17,874 bases of DNA from Methanomassiliicoccales archaeon PtaB.Bin134 (lineage in GTDB: Archaea > Thermoplasmatota > Thermoplasmata > Methanomassiliicoccales > UBA472). A program made the translations under genes and the position numbers. Of this stretch, positions 6,084 through 12,530 are shown piece after piece. The notes under the pieces are model-generated. The model was not told where the DNA came from and ran no database searches. It saw only the letters and a program-made list of their open reading frames with translations. The number at the start of each line of letters is the position of its first letter. Positions within the stretch are counted from its first letter, which is position 1. Location: positions 1-17,874 of the forward strand of contig MVPZ01000060.1 of NCBI GenBank assembly GCA_002067045.1, read 5' to 3'.

Positions 6084-8051
6084 TCACGTTGCCGCCGGCC
6101 AGCGCCTGAATGCTTCCTTGAGGGCCTCCGCGGCCTCCTCCCCCCGGCCCAGGGACAGCAGCGCGCGGGCCTTGAGCCTGAGGCCCTCCAGGTCCGGGCC
6201 GTCACTCATGCCGTCCACCAGCAGCTGCAGCGCCATTTCCCTCTCCCCGCCCGACAGGAGCAGCAGGGCCTCCAGGTTCCTGAGGGCCTCCCCGCCCTCC
6301 GGGAGCGGGGGCAGGGACACCTCGAAGGGCCAGGCCGGAATGGCCCTCCCCTCGACCGGGGGTCCGGCGGAATCCGGTTCAGGCGCTGCTTCCGGCGTAG
6401 CGGGAGGCGCGGGGGCCGCCAGGGGCTTGGCCTCCTCCGACTCCACCAGTCTGCCGGGCTCCGGAACGGGCTCCACGGCCCTGACCTCCTCCACGGGCAT
6501 TACGGCGGTCTGCCTGTCGACCTCCGCGGGCGGAAGGGCATGGACCTCCTCCACGGCCGTCTCGCCCAGCTCCTGCAGGGAGCGGGGCTCCGGGAGGGTC
6601 GCGGGAACCGTCGCGGACCGCGCCTCCGGGGCCTCCGATCCGCCCTCTTGGACTGCGACCCCCGCATCCCCTGCGGCAGGGGCCTCGGGAGAGGCGGCCT
6701 CCTCTGTAGCCTCGGTCCTCTCCTCCGGTGGGACGTCGTCCTGGGCAGCCGCGGTGGCGGATGCGACCGTCCCCGCAGGGTCATCCTCATTGCCCCGGGG
6801 CTCCTCCTCGTCCAGCCCCATCTCCGAGGCCAGCCGCTCCCGCTCCTGCCTGACCAGCTCCAGAGCGGGTTCCAGGTACAGGGCCCGGTCCAGGGCGGTG
6901 AGGGCGTCCTCCAGCTGGCCGATGCCGCGCAGGCAGGTGCCCAGATGCGCCCATATGTCCGCACGGGAGTCCACCAGGCGCAGCACGTCCTTCCAGCCCT
7001 CCACCGCGCCTTCCATGTCCCCCCTCTCCTCCCTCAGGCGGGCGATGTTGATCAATGGGTCGGCAAAGTCCGGGTCCATCATGCTGGACCTCTCGAAGGA
7101 GGCCTGGGCCTCCACCAGGCGGCCCATGGCCTTCAGCACCAGCCCCCGGTTGTTCCAGCCGCGGGGCTCCTGCGGGAAGCGCTGCGTCAGGTCGTTGAAG
7201 ACCTTGAATGCCCATTCCAGCCGGCCCAGGTCGTACAGCGCGGCCCCCTTGTTCAGGATGGCCGGCACATGGTTGGGGTTGATCCTCAGCACGTTGTCGT
7301 AGGCCGCCAGCTCCCTTTCCCGGTCCCCCAGCTGCTCCTGGATCAGGGCGATGAGGAACCAGGTCCCGGCGTCCCCCGAACGGAGCTCGGCGGCGCGGTT
7401 CGCAGCCGCCAGCGCCTCCGCGGGCCTGCCCATCTCCAGGAGGTAGCTGGCCTTCTTCAGCCACAGCGAATCGTTCAGGGGCTTGATCTCCAGGGCCTGG
7501 TCCAGGACCTGCACCGCCCGCGCATGGTCGCCCTTGTTCCGGCGCTCCTCGGCCTCCTCCAGCAGGGCCTCCAGCTTGCACACCGAGGGAAGGCAGGGCT
7601 CGCCGCGGTCCTCCAGGACCTTGAGGTCCTCCCCGGCCAGTAGCTGCTCGTCCAGTTCGAACTTCTCCAGCAGGGCCAGGAACTTCTCGGCGGCCGCGAA
7701 CGATACGCTCTCCCTCTCCAGGTAGTTGAGGGTGCCGGGGTCCAGGGACTGCAGGGTCATGAACACCGGGGTGCGCAGGGTGGACCTGGCCTCCTCCACC
7801 AGGGACCGGACGATCAGCTCCGGGTCGGTGAAGTCGGTGCGCGCGGCCAGGACCAGGTAGCCCTCCTCCCCCTGACCGTAGATGACCAGCGTGCCGCGCT
7901 GCTCCTGCGCGGACTGCACCCTCACTCCCATGCCCCCCATGAGCGAGATCATGAGGTCCCGGAACCCGGGCTCCGGAAGGTTGCGTATGGCCTGCACCAG
8001 GCGTTGGCGCTTGCTGAGGTCCAGCTTCTCGGCCAGGTCGGTCACTGGCAT
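6084..8051 (-). CDS. Large TPR protein with degenerate Mrr-like N-terminal domain and long disordered linker
   Basis: 655 residues. Residues about 15-130 look like the Mrr/PD-(D/E)xK nuclease fold: FRDLMISLMGGMGVRV, a beta hairpin ending in GYLVLAART, a helix, then PVFMTLQSLDPGTLNYLERE. The expected catalytic Asp and Gln/Glu-x-Lys are absent, so it is probably a non-cutting relative. Residues 157-410 are TPRs (ALEIKPLNDSLWLKKASYLL, VLRINPNHVPAILNKGAALY). Residues 412-582 are rich in Ala, Pro and Glu and look disordered. A last TPR-like helical piece spans 585-655. The start overlaps the upstream gene by 10 bp. An alternative GTG at 8045 gives a 4-bp GTGA overlap and better spacing (8 bases instead of 2) from the GGAGG site, so the protein may begin two residues later. 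Confidence 0.82.
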   Translation of the reverse strand: MPVTDLAEKLDLSKRQRLVQAIRNLPEPGFRDLMISLMGGMGVRVQSAQEQRGTLVIYGQGEEGYLVLAARTDFTDPELIVRSLVEEARSTLRTPVFMTLQSLDPGTLNYLERESVSFAAAEKFLALLEKFELDEQLLAGEDLKVLEDRGEPCLPSVCKLEALLEEAEERRNKGDHARAVQVLDQALEIKPLNDSLWLKKASYLLEMGRPAEALAAANRAAELRSGDAGTWFLIALIQEQLGDRERELAAYDNVLRINPNHVPAILNKGAALYDLGRLEWAFKVFNDLTQRFPQEPRGWNNRGLVLKAMGRLVEAQASFERSSMMDPDFADPLINIARLREERGDMEGAVEGWKDVLRLVDSRADIWAHLGTCLRGIGQLEDALTALDRALYLEPALELVRQERERLASEMGLDEEEPRGNEDDPAGTVASATAAAQDDVPPEERTEATEEAASPEAPAAGDAGVAVQEGGSEAPEARSATVPATLPEPRSLQELGETAVEEVHALPPAEVDRQTAVMPVEEVRAVEPVPEPGRLVESEEAKPLAAPAPPATPEAAPEPDSAGPPVEGRAIPAWPFEVSLPPLPEGGEALRNLEALLLLSGGEREMALQLLVDGMSDGPDLEGLRLKARALLSLGRGEEAAEALKEAFRRWPAAT

Positions 8052-8818
8052 CCCCTCCTCAGGCGCAGGATGGCCCCCTCGATGTCCTCGGCGGAGGACA
8101 CCGCCTCCGCGGCCTGGTCCTCCATGCCCAGCTCCCAGTAGGCCTTGGCCAGCTGGACGCGTACGCCCTCGGTGTTGGCCAGCTCCTTGAGCTCGTTCAG
8201 TGCGGCCTCATGCTCCCCGCCCCAGTGGCGGAGCATGGCCAGGTTGGCCCTGGCGATCTCGGAGAGCTCGGACACCTCCCCGGCGCGCCGGTACAGGTCC
8301 ATGGCCCTGGCGGCCCTCTCGGCGAAGGCCTGCCTCCGGCCCTCCTCGCCCAGGGGCAGACGCGAGGCGTCCCGGGCGCTGATGGCCAGCAGGTTCCCCA
8401 ATCGCAGGAGCGCCCTTCCCCAGCGCTCCCCCTGGTAATCGTGATTGTCGGGTATCTGGACCAGGTCCCTCAGCTTGGCCCGCAGGGGCACCTGCTCATC
8501 GCCCATGAGGTGCAAACCCAGTCCAGCCCCGGCCAGGTAATGGTCCAGCACGGTGGGCAGGTGCGATCGGTCCTCCGACTGCAGCGTCCTCTCCACCAGC
8601 AGATATGGGTCCACGCCCCTTCCCAGTAGCACCTCGCCCTGGGAGCTGGGCCCGACCCTTAGGCAGGCGCTCCTGAAGCCCAGCGATCGCACGTCGGACC
8701 GGGGGTCGGCCGACCACTCCCTCAGCACCAGCTCCCCGCTCAGCTTCCCCAGGCAGGCGGAGCATACCATGGCCCCTTCCGCCGACGGGGCCCCGCAGAA
8801 CTTGCAAACCATTCGCAT
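8042..8818 (-). CDS. Zinc-ribbon protein with TPR-like helical repeats
   Basis: 258 residues from ATG 8818 (a second ATG at 8812 is equally possible). The N-terminus has two Cys-x-x-Cys pairs, C5/C8 and C19/C22, a zinc ribbon of the CKFCGA...CSACL kind. The rest is helical; from about residue 150 it shows TPR-like segments such as RAARAMDLYRRAGEVSELSE, IARANLAMLRHWGGEHEAAL and LAKAYWELGMEDQAAEAVSS. The frame is open further upstream inside elp3, but that extension is a shadow. The gene begins 26 bp after the elp3 stop and overlaps the next TPR gene by 10 bp. Function unknown; it may be a nucleic-acid or protein scaffold working with Elp3 or the TPR proteins. Confidence 0.78.
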   Translation of the reverse strand: MRMVCKFCGAPSAEGAMVCSACLGKLSGELVLREWSADPRSDVRSLGFRSACLRVGPSSQGEVLLGRGVDPYLLVERTLQSEDRSHLPTVLDHYLAGAGLGLHLMGDEQVPLRAKLRDLVQIPDNHDYQGERWGRALLRLGNLLAISARDASRLPLGEEGRRQAFAERAARAMDLYRRAGEVSELSEIARANLAMLRHWGGEHEAALNELKELANTEGVRVQLAKAYWELGMEDQAAEAVSSAEDIEGAILRLRRGCQ

Positions 8819-8842
8819 CCCGAAGGGATATTGGGAGACTGG

Positions 8843-8855
8843 GATTAATGATTGT
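8843..8855 (-). promoter_or_regulatory. Possible internal TATA element before the zinc-ribbon gene
   Basis: The minus strand reads CAATCATTAATCC about 29 bp before the ATG at 8818, overlapping the elp3 stop codon. The distance suits a leaderless start and no Shine-Dalgarno site precedes that ATG. The box is weak. Confidence 0.25.
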
Positions 8856-10401
8856 CGCTGGACAGGGTTTTCGACATGTGCGGCAGGTCCTTGCGGTACC
8901 CGTGCGCCGCGTAATAGCCGCGCACCCCCACCCCGCTGGTGACCTTGATCTCGCGGCACCCGGCCTCCTTGGCGGCCATCTCGGCCATCTCCAGCAGCCT
9001 CCCGCCCAGCCCCCGGTGCTGCCACTCCCCTTCGGTCCCCCCTAACCGGGCCATGCGTCCGAACACCTTGAGCTCGCGGACCAGCGCCGCGTCGCCGTCA
9101 GGCAATCGCAGCCGCACATAACCAGCCAGGGCGTCCCCCTCCAGCACCAGGGAGATGAATTGTTCGCGCCCCCCGGAGGCCTCGTACTCCATGATGCGGG
9201 CGGCCAGGTCCCCAGGTGACACCTCCTCGATGCCCAGCAGCCCCACCTCCCGGCAGCGTATGCACCTGCATGCGGCATCCTGGGAGCGCAGCCTCTCCTT
9301 GACCAGCTCGCGCAGGTGGCCCTTGTCCACCCCGGCCTCGATGAGCGGAACGGGGATGTCGCGCTGGATGCGCTGGATGCGCACGTACTCCGGCACCAGC
9401 CTCTTCATCTCCGCTATCACCCTCACCGCCTCCTCGGTGCCGTACGGAACGTACTCACCCCTCTCCCAGGCCTCGAAGAGCTTGGTGCCGCGCACCACCA
9501 GGGTGGGGTATATCTTGATCATGTCCGGCCGGAAACGCGGGTCGTCGAACATCTGCCGGAAGGAGTCCACGTCCCTCTGCGGCGAGGAGCCGGGCAGACC
9601 CGGCATGACGTGATAGCAGACCTTCAGCCCCAGGTCCTTGGCCACCCTGGTGGCCTCGGCCACCTCGCGGACCCCGTGCCCGCGGTTGACCGCCTCCAGT
9701 ATGCCGTCGTCAAGTATCTGGACGCCCAGCTCGACCCTGGTGGCGCCCAGCCTCATGCATTCCCTCGCCACGTCCCCGGTGAAGGCATCGGGGCGGGTCT
9801 CCACGGTCATGCCTATCACCCGGTGCCCGGCCCCTTCGTTCAGGGAATGCGCGGACTCCAGGCTGAGCGCGTCCTCACCGTTGAAGGCGTCGAAGCAGCG
9901 CTTGACGAACCACTCCCGGTATTCCTCGGGGCGGGAGGTGAAGGTCCCGCCCATGACTATCAGGTCGATCTTGTCGGTGTGATGGCCGATGGCGGACAGC
10001 TGCTCCAGCCGGGACCGGACCTGGCGGTATGGATCGAAATCGTTGTCCGCGGCCCGGCGGGCCGCCGGCTCCTTGCCGGTGTAGGATTGAGGGGAGTTGT
10101 TCTCCACTCCTCCCGGGCAGTAGGTGCACTTGCCGTGCGGGCAGGGGGCGGGGGAGGTCATCACCGCCACCACCGCCACCCCGCTCAGGGTGCGCACCGG
10201 CTTCCTCCTCAGGATGGCCAGCACCTCGGGCAGACGGCCCTTGGGGACCAGCGCCAGGGTCTCGGAGTTCTTCGGGACCCCCGCCAGTCCGTACTCCCCG
10301 CTCAGCTTCACCTTCCGGCGCTGCAGCTGGTCCTTGTCCGCGATCTCTCCGGAGAGGAGCAGGCGTATCAGATGCTGGTGGTATTCCTGGCGGCGGTCCA
10401 T
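8845..10401 (-). CDS. elp3: Elp3: tRNA U34 carboxymethyl-forming radical SAM / GNAT enzyme
   Basis: 518 residues, usual archaeal Elp3 length. The radical SAM iron-sulfur site is CPHGKCTYCPGG, with C87, C92 and C95. Further family motifs are YTGKEPAARRA, VMGGTFTSRPEEYREWFVKR (within about 150-170), VETRPDAF and ARVELGVQ-type sequence (here TRVELGVQILDDGI). Four late cysteines include CRCIRCRE before the acetyltransferase part. The C-terminal GNAT domain (about 375-518) has the acetyl-CoA loop QHRGLGGRLL and ends GVRGYYAAHGYRKDLPHMSKTL. Elp3 uses acetyl-CoA and SAM to put a carboxymethyl group on C5 of wobble uridine 34. It follows the small gene at 10422 by 20 bp in a minus-strand operon. Confidence 0.96.
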   Translation of the reverse strand: MDRRQEYHQHLIRLLLSGEIADKDQLQRRKVKLSGEYGLAGVPKNSETLALVPKGRLPEVLAILRRKPVRTLSGVAVVAVMTSPAPCPHGKCTYCPGGVENNSPQSYTGKEPAARRAADNDFDPYRQVRSRLEQLSAIGHHTDKIDLIVMGGTFTSRPEEYREWFVKRCFDAFNGEDALSLESAHSLNEGAGHRVIGMTVETRPDAFTGDVARECMRLGATRVELGVQILDDGILEAVNRGHGVREVAEATRVAKDLGLKVCYHVMPGLPGSSPQRDVDSFRQMFDDPRFRPDMIKIYPTLVVRGTKLFEAWERGEYVPYGTEEAVRVIAEMKRLVPEYVRIQRIQRDIPVPLIEAGVDKGHLRELVKERLRSQDAACRCIRCREVGLLGIEEVSPGDLAARIMEYEASGGREQFISLVLEGDALAGYVRLRLPDGDAALVRELKVFGRMARLGGTEGEWQHRGLGGRLLEMAEMAAKEAGCREIKVTSGVGVRGYYAAHGYRKDLPHMSKTLSSDNH

Positions 10402-10421
10402 GAGTTAACTTCCCGGACGTT

Positions 10422-10682
10422 TCAGCCGAAGTACACCCCGTTCTCCTTGGGACGGTCGTCCTTCTCCTCCTTGGAGTCCAGGATATCCAGGTAGATGATG
10501 GCCCGGGAGGGGACAACCCGGAGCGTCCCCGCCTCCAAACGCATGGTCAGGGCCACGTCGCTGCCGTACTGCAGGTATCCCACGAACTCCCCCTCCACCT
10601 CCAGGGTGGAGCCGCCGCCGGTCCCTATGAACAGGTGGTATCGGGAGCCCCGGGTCAGCTTGGTGGGGTACTTCTCGTCCAT
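10422..10682 (-). CDS. Small uncharacterised beta-rich protein (Sm-like pattern)
   Basis: 86 residues, not recognised. The core alternates hydrophobic strands with turns: SRYHLFIGTGGGSTLEVEGE, FVGYLQYGSDVALTMRLE, TLRVVPSRAIIYLDILD, followed by a charged tail KEEKDDRPKENG. Five short strands with a late VPSRAIIYLDIL strand resemble a small Sm-like or SH3-like barrel, but no Sm motif is certain. No membrane segment. It starts 2 bp after the stop of the winged-helix regulator and ends 20 bp before elp3, so translation is probably coupled to the regulator. Its place between a regulator and a tRNA-modifying enzyme is compatible with nucleic-acid or protein binding, which is only a guess. Confidence 0.72.
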   Translation of the reverse strand: MDEKYPTKLTRGSRYHLFIGTGGGSTLEVEGEFVGYLQYGSDVALTMRLEAGTLRVVPSRAIIYLDILDSKEEKDDRPKENGVYFG

Positions 10683-10684
10683 GC

Positions 10685-11134
10685 CTACACCTCCCTGGCC
10701 AGGCGCTGCAGGTGCTCCACGGTCTTGCGGTAAGACTGCATGGCCAGCTCCACGTTGGCCTCGGTGAAGCTCCAGGCCTTGCCCAGGTCGCCGTACCTTA
10801 TGCGGTATCCCTTCTTGCGCTGCCCGCCCACGTCCATGGAGACATCCTCCAGGACATCAATGGCCTTGAGCTTGTTGAGATGCCGGTACACGGTGGGCTT
10901 GGTCGTCCCCAGGTAGGCGGACAGCTCCTCCACCGCCCACACCCGGTTCAGGTTCCCCAGGAAGCATTCCGTGAACAGCCGGTAGGGGATGCTCTCCTGG
11001 ATGTTGTCCACGTCTGTCTTGGGGTCGTACCCCTTGGATATGTATCCGATCTGCTTGAGGAACTCCAACGAGGCCTCCTTGAGGTCCTCCACCGGGGTGA
11101 GGGGGGTGTTGCTGATCACGTTGAGCTCGAACAT
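10685..11134 (-). CDS. Winged-helix (ArsR-like) transcriptional regulator
   Basis: 149 residues. A helix-turn-helix spans about 64-98: RVWAVEELSAYLGTTKPTVY with the recognition helix in KPTVYRHLNKLK, followed by a wing rich in Gly, Arg and Lys (VGGQRKKGYRIRYG, 102-115). The C-terminal part from about 119 (KAWSFTEANVELAMQSYRKT) is a long amphipathic helix likely to dimerise. Effector unknown; there is no obvious cysteine metal site. It is the first gene of the six-gene minus-strand run and diverges from the ABC importer, so it could control either unit. The stop is TAG; translation in frame would meet another stop soon after. Confidence 0.82.
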   Translation of the reverse strand: MFELNVISNTPLTPVEDLKEASLEFLKQIGYISKGYDPKTDVDNIQESIPYRLFTECFLGNLNRVWAVEELSAYLGTTKPTVYRHLNKLKAIDVLEDVSMDVGGQRKKGYRIRYGDLGKAWSFTEANVELAMQSYRKTVEHLQRLAREV

Positions 11135-11161
11135 ATTATCTGTGTGGTCGATAAGATGCTC

Positions 11162-11178
11162 GGGATATTAAGAATTTG
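11162..11178 (-). promoter_or_regulatory. BRE/TATA promoter of the regulator-elp3 operon
   Basis: On the minus strand ACAAATTCTTAATATCC places TTAATAT about 34 bp before the ATG at 11134, predicting a start near 11142 and a leader of about 8 bases. A purine/A-rich BRE-like part lies just upstream. Confidence 0.4.
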
Positions 11179-11277
11179 TAAACTTGTTTCCTTAACTATT
11201 ATCATATACGATGTCCGGGGGCCGGGATCGGGCGGTTCCCAGTTAACGGGGTACAGTTGGGCAATATGCCGCTCAAA

Positions 11278-11285
11278 TTGTACAA
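11278..11285 (+). promoter_or_regulatory. Palindrome TTGTACAA, possible operator
   Basis: A perfect 8-bp palindrome in the 228-bp divergent spacer, about 35 bp upstream of the importer's TATA box. A related half-site, TTGTAAAC, occurs about 100 bp to its left near the regulator promoter. A regulator site is plausible, but an 8-bp palindrome may occur by chance. Confidence 0.2.
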
Positions 11286-11310
11286 ATAGGATTAAAATTT
11301 CCTTTAAGGA

Positions 11311-11327
11311 CAAAAACGCTTTATATC
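11311..11327 (+). promoter_or_regulatory. BRE/TATA promoter of the ABC importer
   Basis: CAAAAACG followed by CTTTATATC is a near-consensus archaeal BRE/TATA. The predicted start is about 11349, giving a leader of about 14 bases with AGGTGA (11350-11355) seven bases before the ATG at 11363. Confidence 0.65.
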
Positions 11328-11362
11328 ATCCCCCGATTTAAATGCAAACAGGTGACTTTCAT

Positions 11363-12484
11363 ATGGAAAAGAAGACCGCCATATTGGCCGTCCTGGTCGT
11401 GGCCATTGTCGTCGTAGCCGCCATCGCGGTGACTATGTTCATGGGCAACGATACGGACGATGACACCATCTATTGGGTCCAGGTCCCTCCGGTCAATCAG
11501 AAGGACCAGATCGCCCAGGGCCTGATAGACGGGGGAGTGAGCTGGGAGCCGTACTGCTCCGATTCGATCATATCCGGGAGCGCCCACGCGCTGCTGTGGT
11601 CCGGTGATTTCTGGCCCAACCATCCTTGCTGCATAGTGGCCGTGAACGCCGGGTTCGCGGAGGACAACCCCGAACTGGTGGCCAGGACCCTGGCCGCCCA
11701 CATCGAGGCCACCGACTGGATCCTGGACGCCGTGGAGAACCAGGACACCAACGAGGAGAACTACACCAACCTCCTGGCCATGGGCGCGGCCTTCAGCGGG
11801 CGCAACGCCACGGTGGTGGCGGCCTCGCTGGAGCACATGACCCTGCTCTATGAGATGAACGAGCAGCTGAAGGACTACCTGGTCAACTTCACCAACGAGT
11901 TCATCTCCCTGAACCAGACCTCCATGGGCAAGGTCACCGACCGGGGCTATTCCTCGGTGGAGAACTTCATTGACGTGTTCGTGGACGACACCTACCTCAA
12001 CATAGCCGGGAACCTGACCAAGGTCAACTCGACCGTGGGCACCGTTCGCCTCGGATACCTGCTGGGCGACCTTCACCAGTTCGCCAGGGTGGTCGCGTCC
12101 AACGTCACCATGTGGGACGACACGGCCTTCGCCGGAAAGAGCATGTTCGCACAGTGGGGCGTGAACATCGACTCCCCCAGCCCCTATGCCAACGGCGCCT
12201 TCGTGATGGAGGCCTTCGCCAACGATGCCATAGACATGGGCTACCTGGGGTCCCCGCCGGCCATCGTCAGGCACCTGAACGTCAACACCGATAACAGCGA
12301 CATCAGGATCGTGGCCCAGGTGAACGTGGAGGGCTCGGCCATCATCGTGAACGCCGACATCCAGTCCATAGAGGACCTGGGCGGAAAGACCCTGGGTACC
12401 CCCGGACCGGGGTCCATCCAGCACCTGATGCTGCTGGCCTTCGCGCAGGAGCACGGATTCAAGGTGAAGCTGGCTGGCACATAG
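11363..12484 (+). CDS. ABC importer substrate-binding protein (SsuA/TauA/NrtA type), lobes in permuted order
   Basis: 373 residues; the AGGTGA site selects ATG 11363 over the upstream in-frame ATG 11342. Residues 5-27 are one hydrophobic helix without a lipobox Cys, so the protein is probably membrane-anchored facing outward. Normally the family runs from an N-lobe (GYL...HQFA, MGYLGSPPAI, GTPGPGSIQH) to a C-lobe (PPVNQKDQI, SWEPY, WPNHPCC, NPELV..HIEA). Here the C-lobe comes first (35 to about 222) and the N-lobe last (about 226-373). The protein ends at KVKLAGT, exactly where the C-lobe should begin. Seven Asn-x-Ser/Thr sites lie between residues 133 and 249. The permease and ATPase follow. 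The ligand is probably a small organic or inorganic anion or sulfonate/amine-type compound, not determined. The TAG stop is backed by TAA 27 bases later. Confidence 0.85.
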   Translation: MEKKTAILAVLVVAIVVVAAIAVTMFMGNDTDDDTIYWVQVPPVNQKDQIAQGLIDGGVSWEPYCSDSIISGSAHALLWSGDFWPNHPCCIVAVNAGFAEDNPELVARTLAAHIEATDWILDAVENQDTNEENYTNLLAMGAAFSGRNATVVAASLEHMTLLYEMNEQLKDYLVNFTNEFISLNQTSMGKVTDRGYSSVENFIDVFVDDTYLNIAGNLTKVNSTVGTVRLGYLLGDLHQFARVVASNVTMWDDTAFAGKSMFAQWGVNIDSPSPYANGAFVMEAFANDAIDMGYLGSPPAIVRHLNVNTDNSDIRIVAQVNVEGSAIIVNADIQSIEDLGGKTLGTPGPGSIQHLMLLAFAQEHGFKVKLAGT

Positions 12485-12492
12485 GGACCGCA

Positions 12493-12507
12493 CCAAACCT
12501 TTTTATT
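12493..12507 (+). promoter_or_regulatory. Internal BRE/TATA promoter before the permease
   Basis: CCAAACC followed by TTTTTATT is centred about 27 bp before the ATG at 12531, which fits a leaderless start. It allows permease and ATPase to be made separately from the binding protein. Confidence 0.45.
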
Positions 12508-12530
12508 TCTTTAAATTTGTGAGGACGGGC

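Noticed and set aside
6034..7643. Long plus-strand open frames opposite the large TPR gene
   Set aside because: Ser/Arg-rich and Gly/Leu-rich shadows of a GC-rich coding strand. The minus-strand frame has clear TPR repeats.
11465..12481. Reading the permuted binding protein as two broken genes or a pseudogene
   Set aside because: The frame is continuous from an anchored start with a good ribosome-binding site to a stop, both lobes keep their motifs, and the permease and ATPase are intact. An assembly error remains possible and is listed as a refuting outcome.
11321..12496. 391-codon minus-strand open frame opposite the binding protein
   Set aside because: Mirror frame of a real, motif-bearing gene; translation is His/Val/Gly-rich with no known domain.
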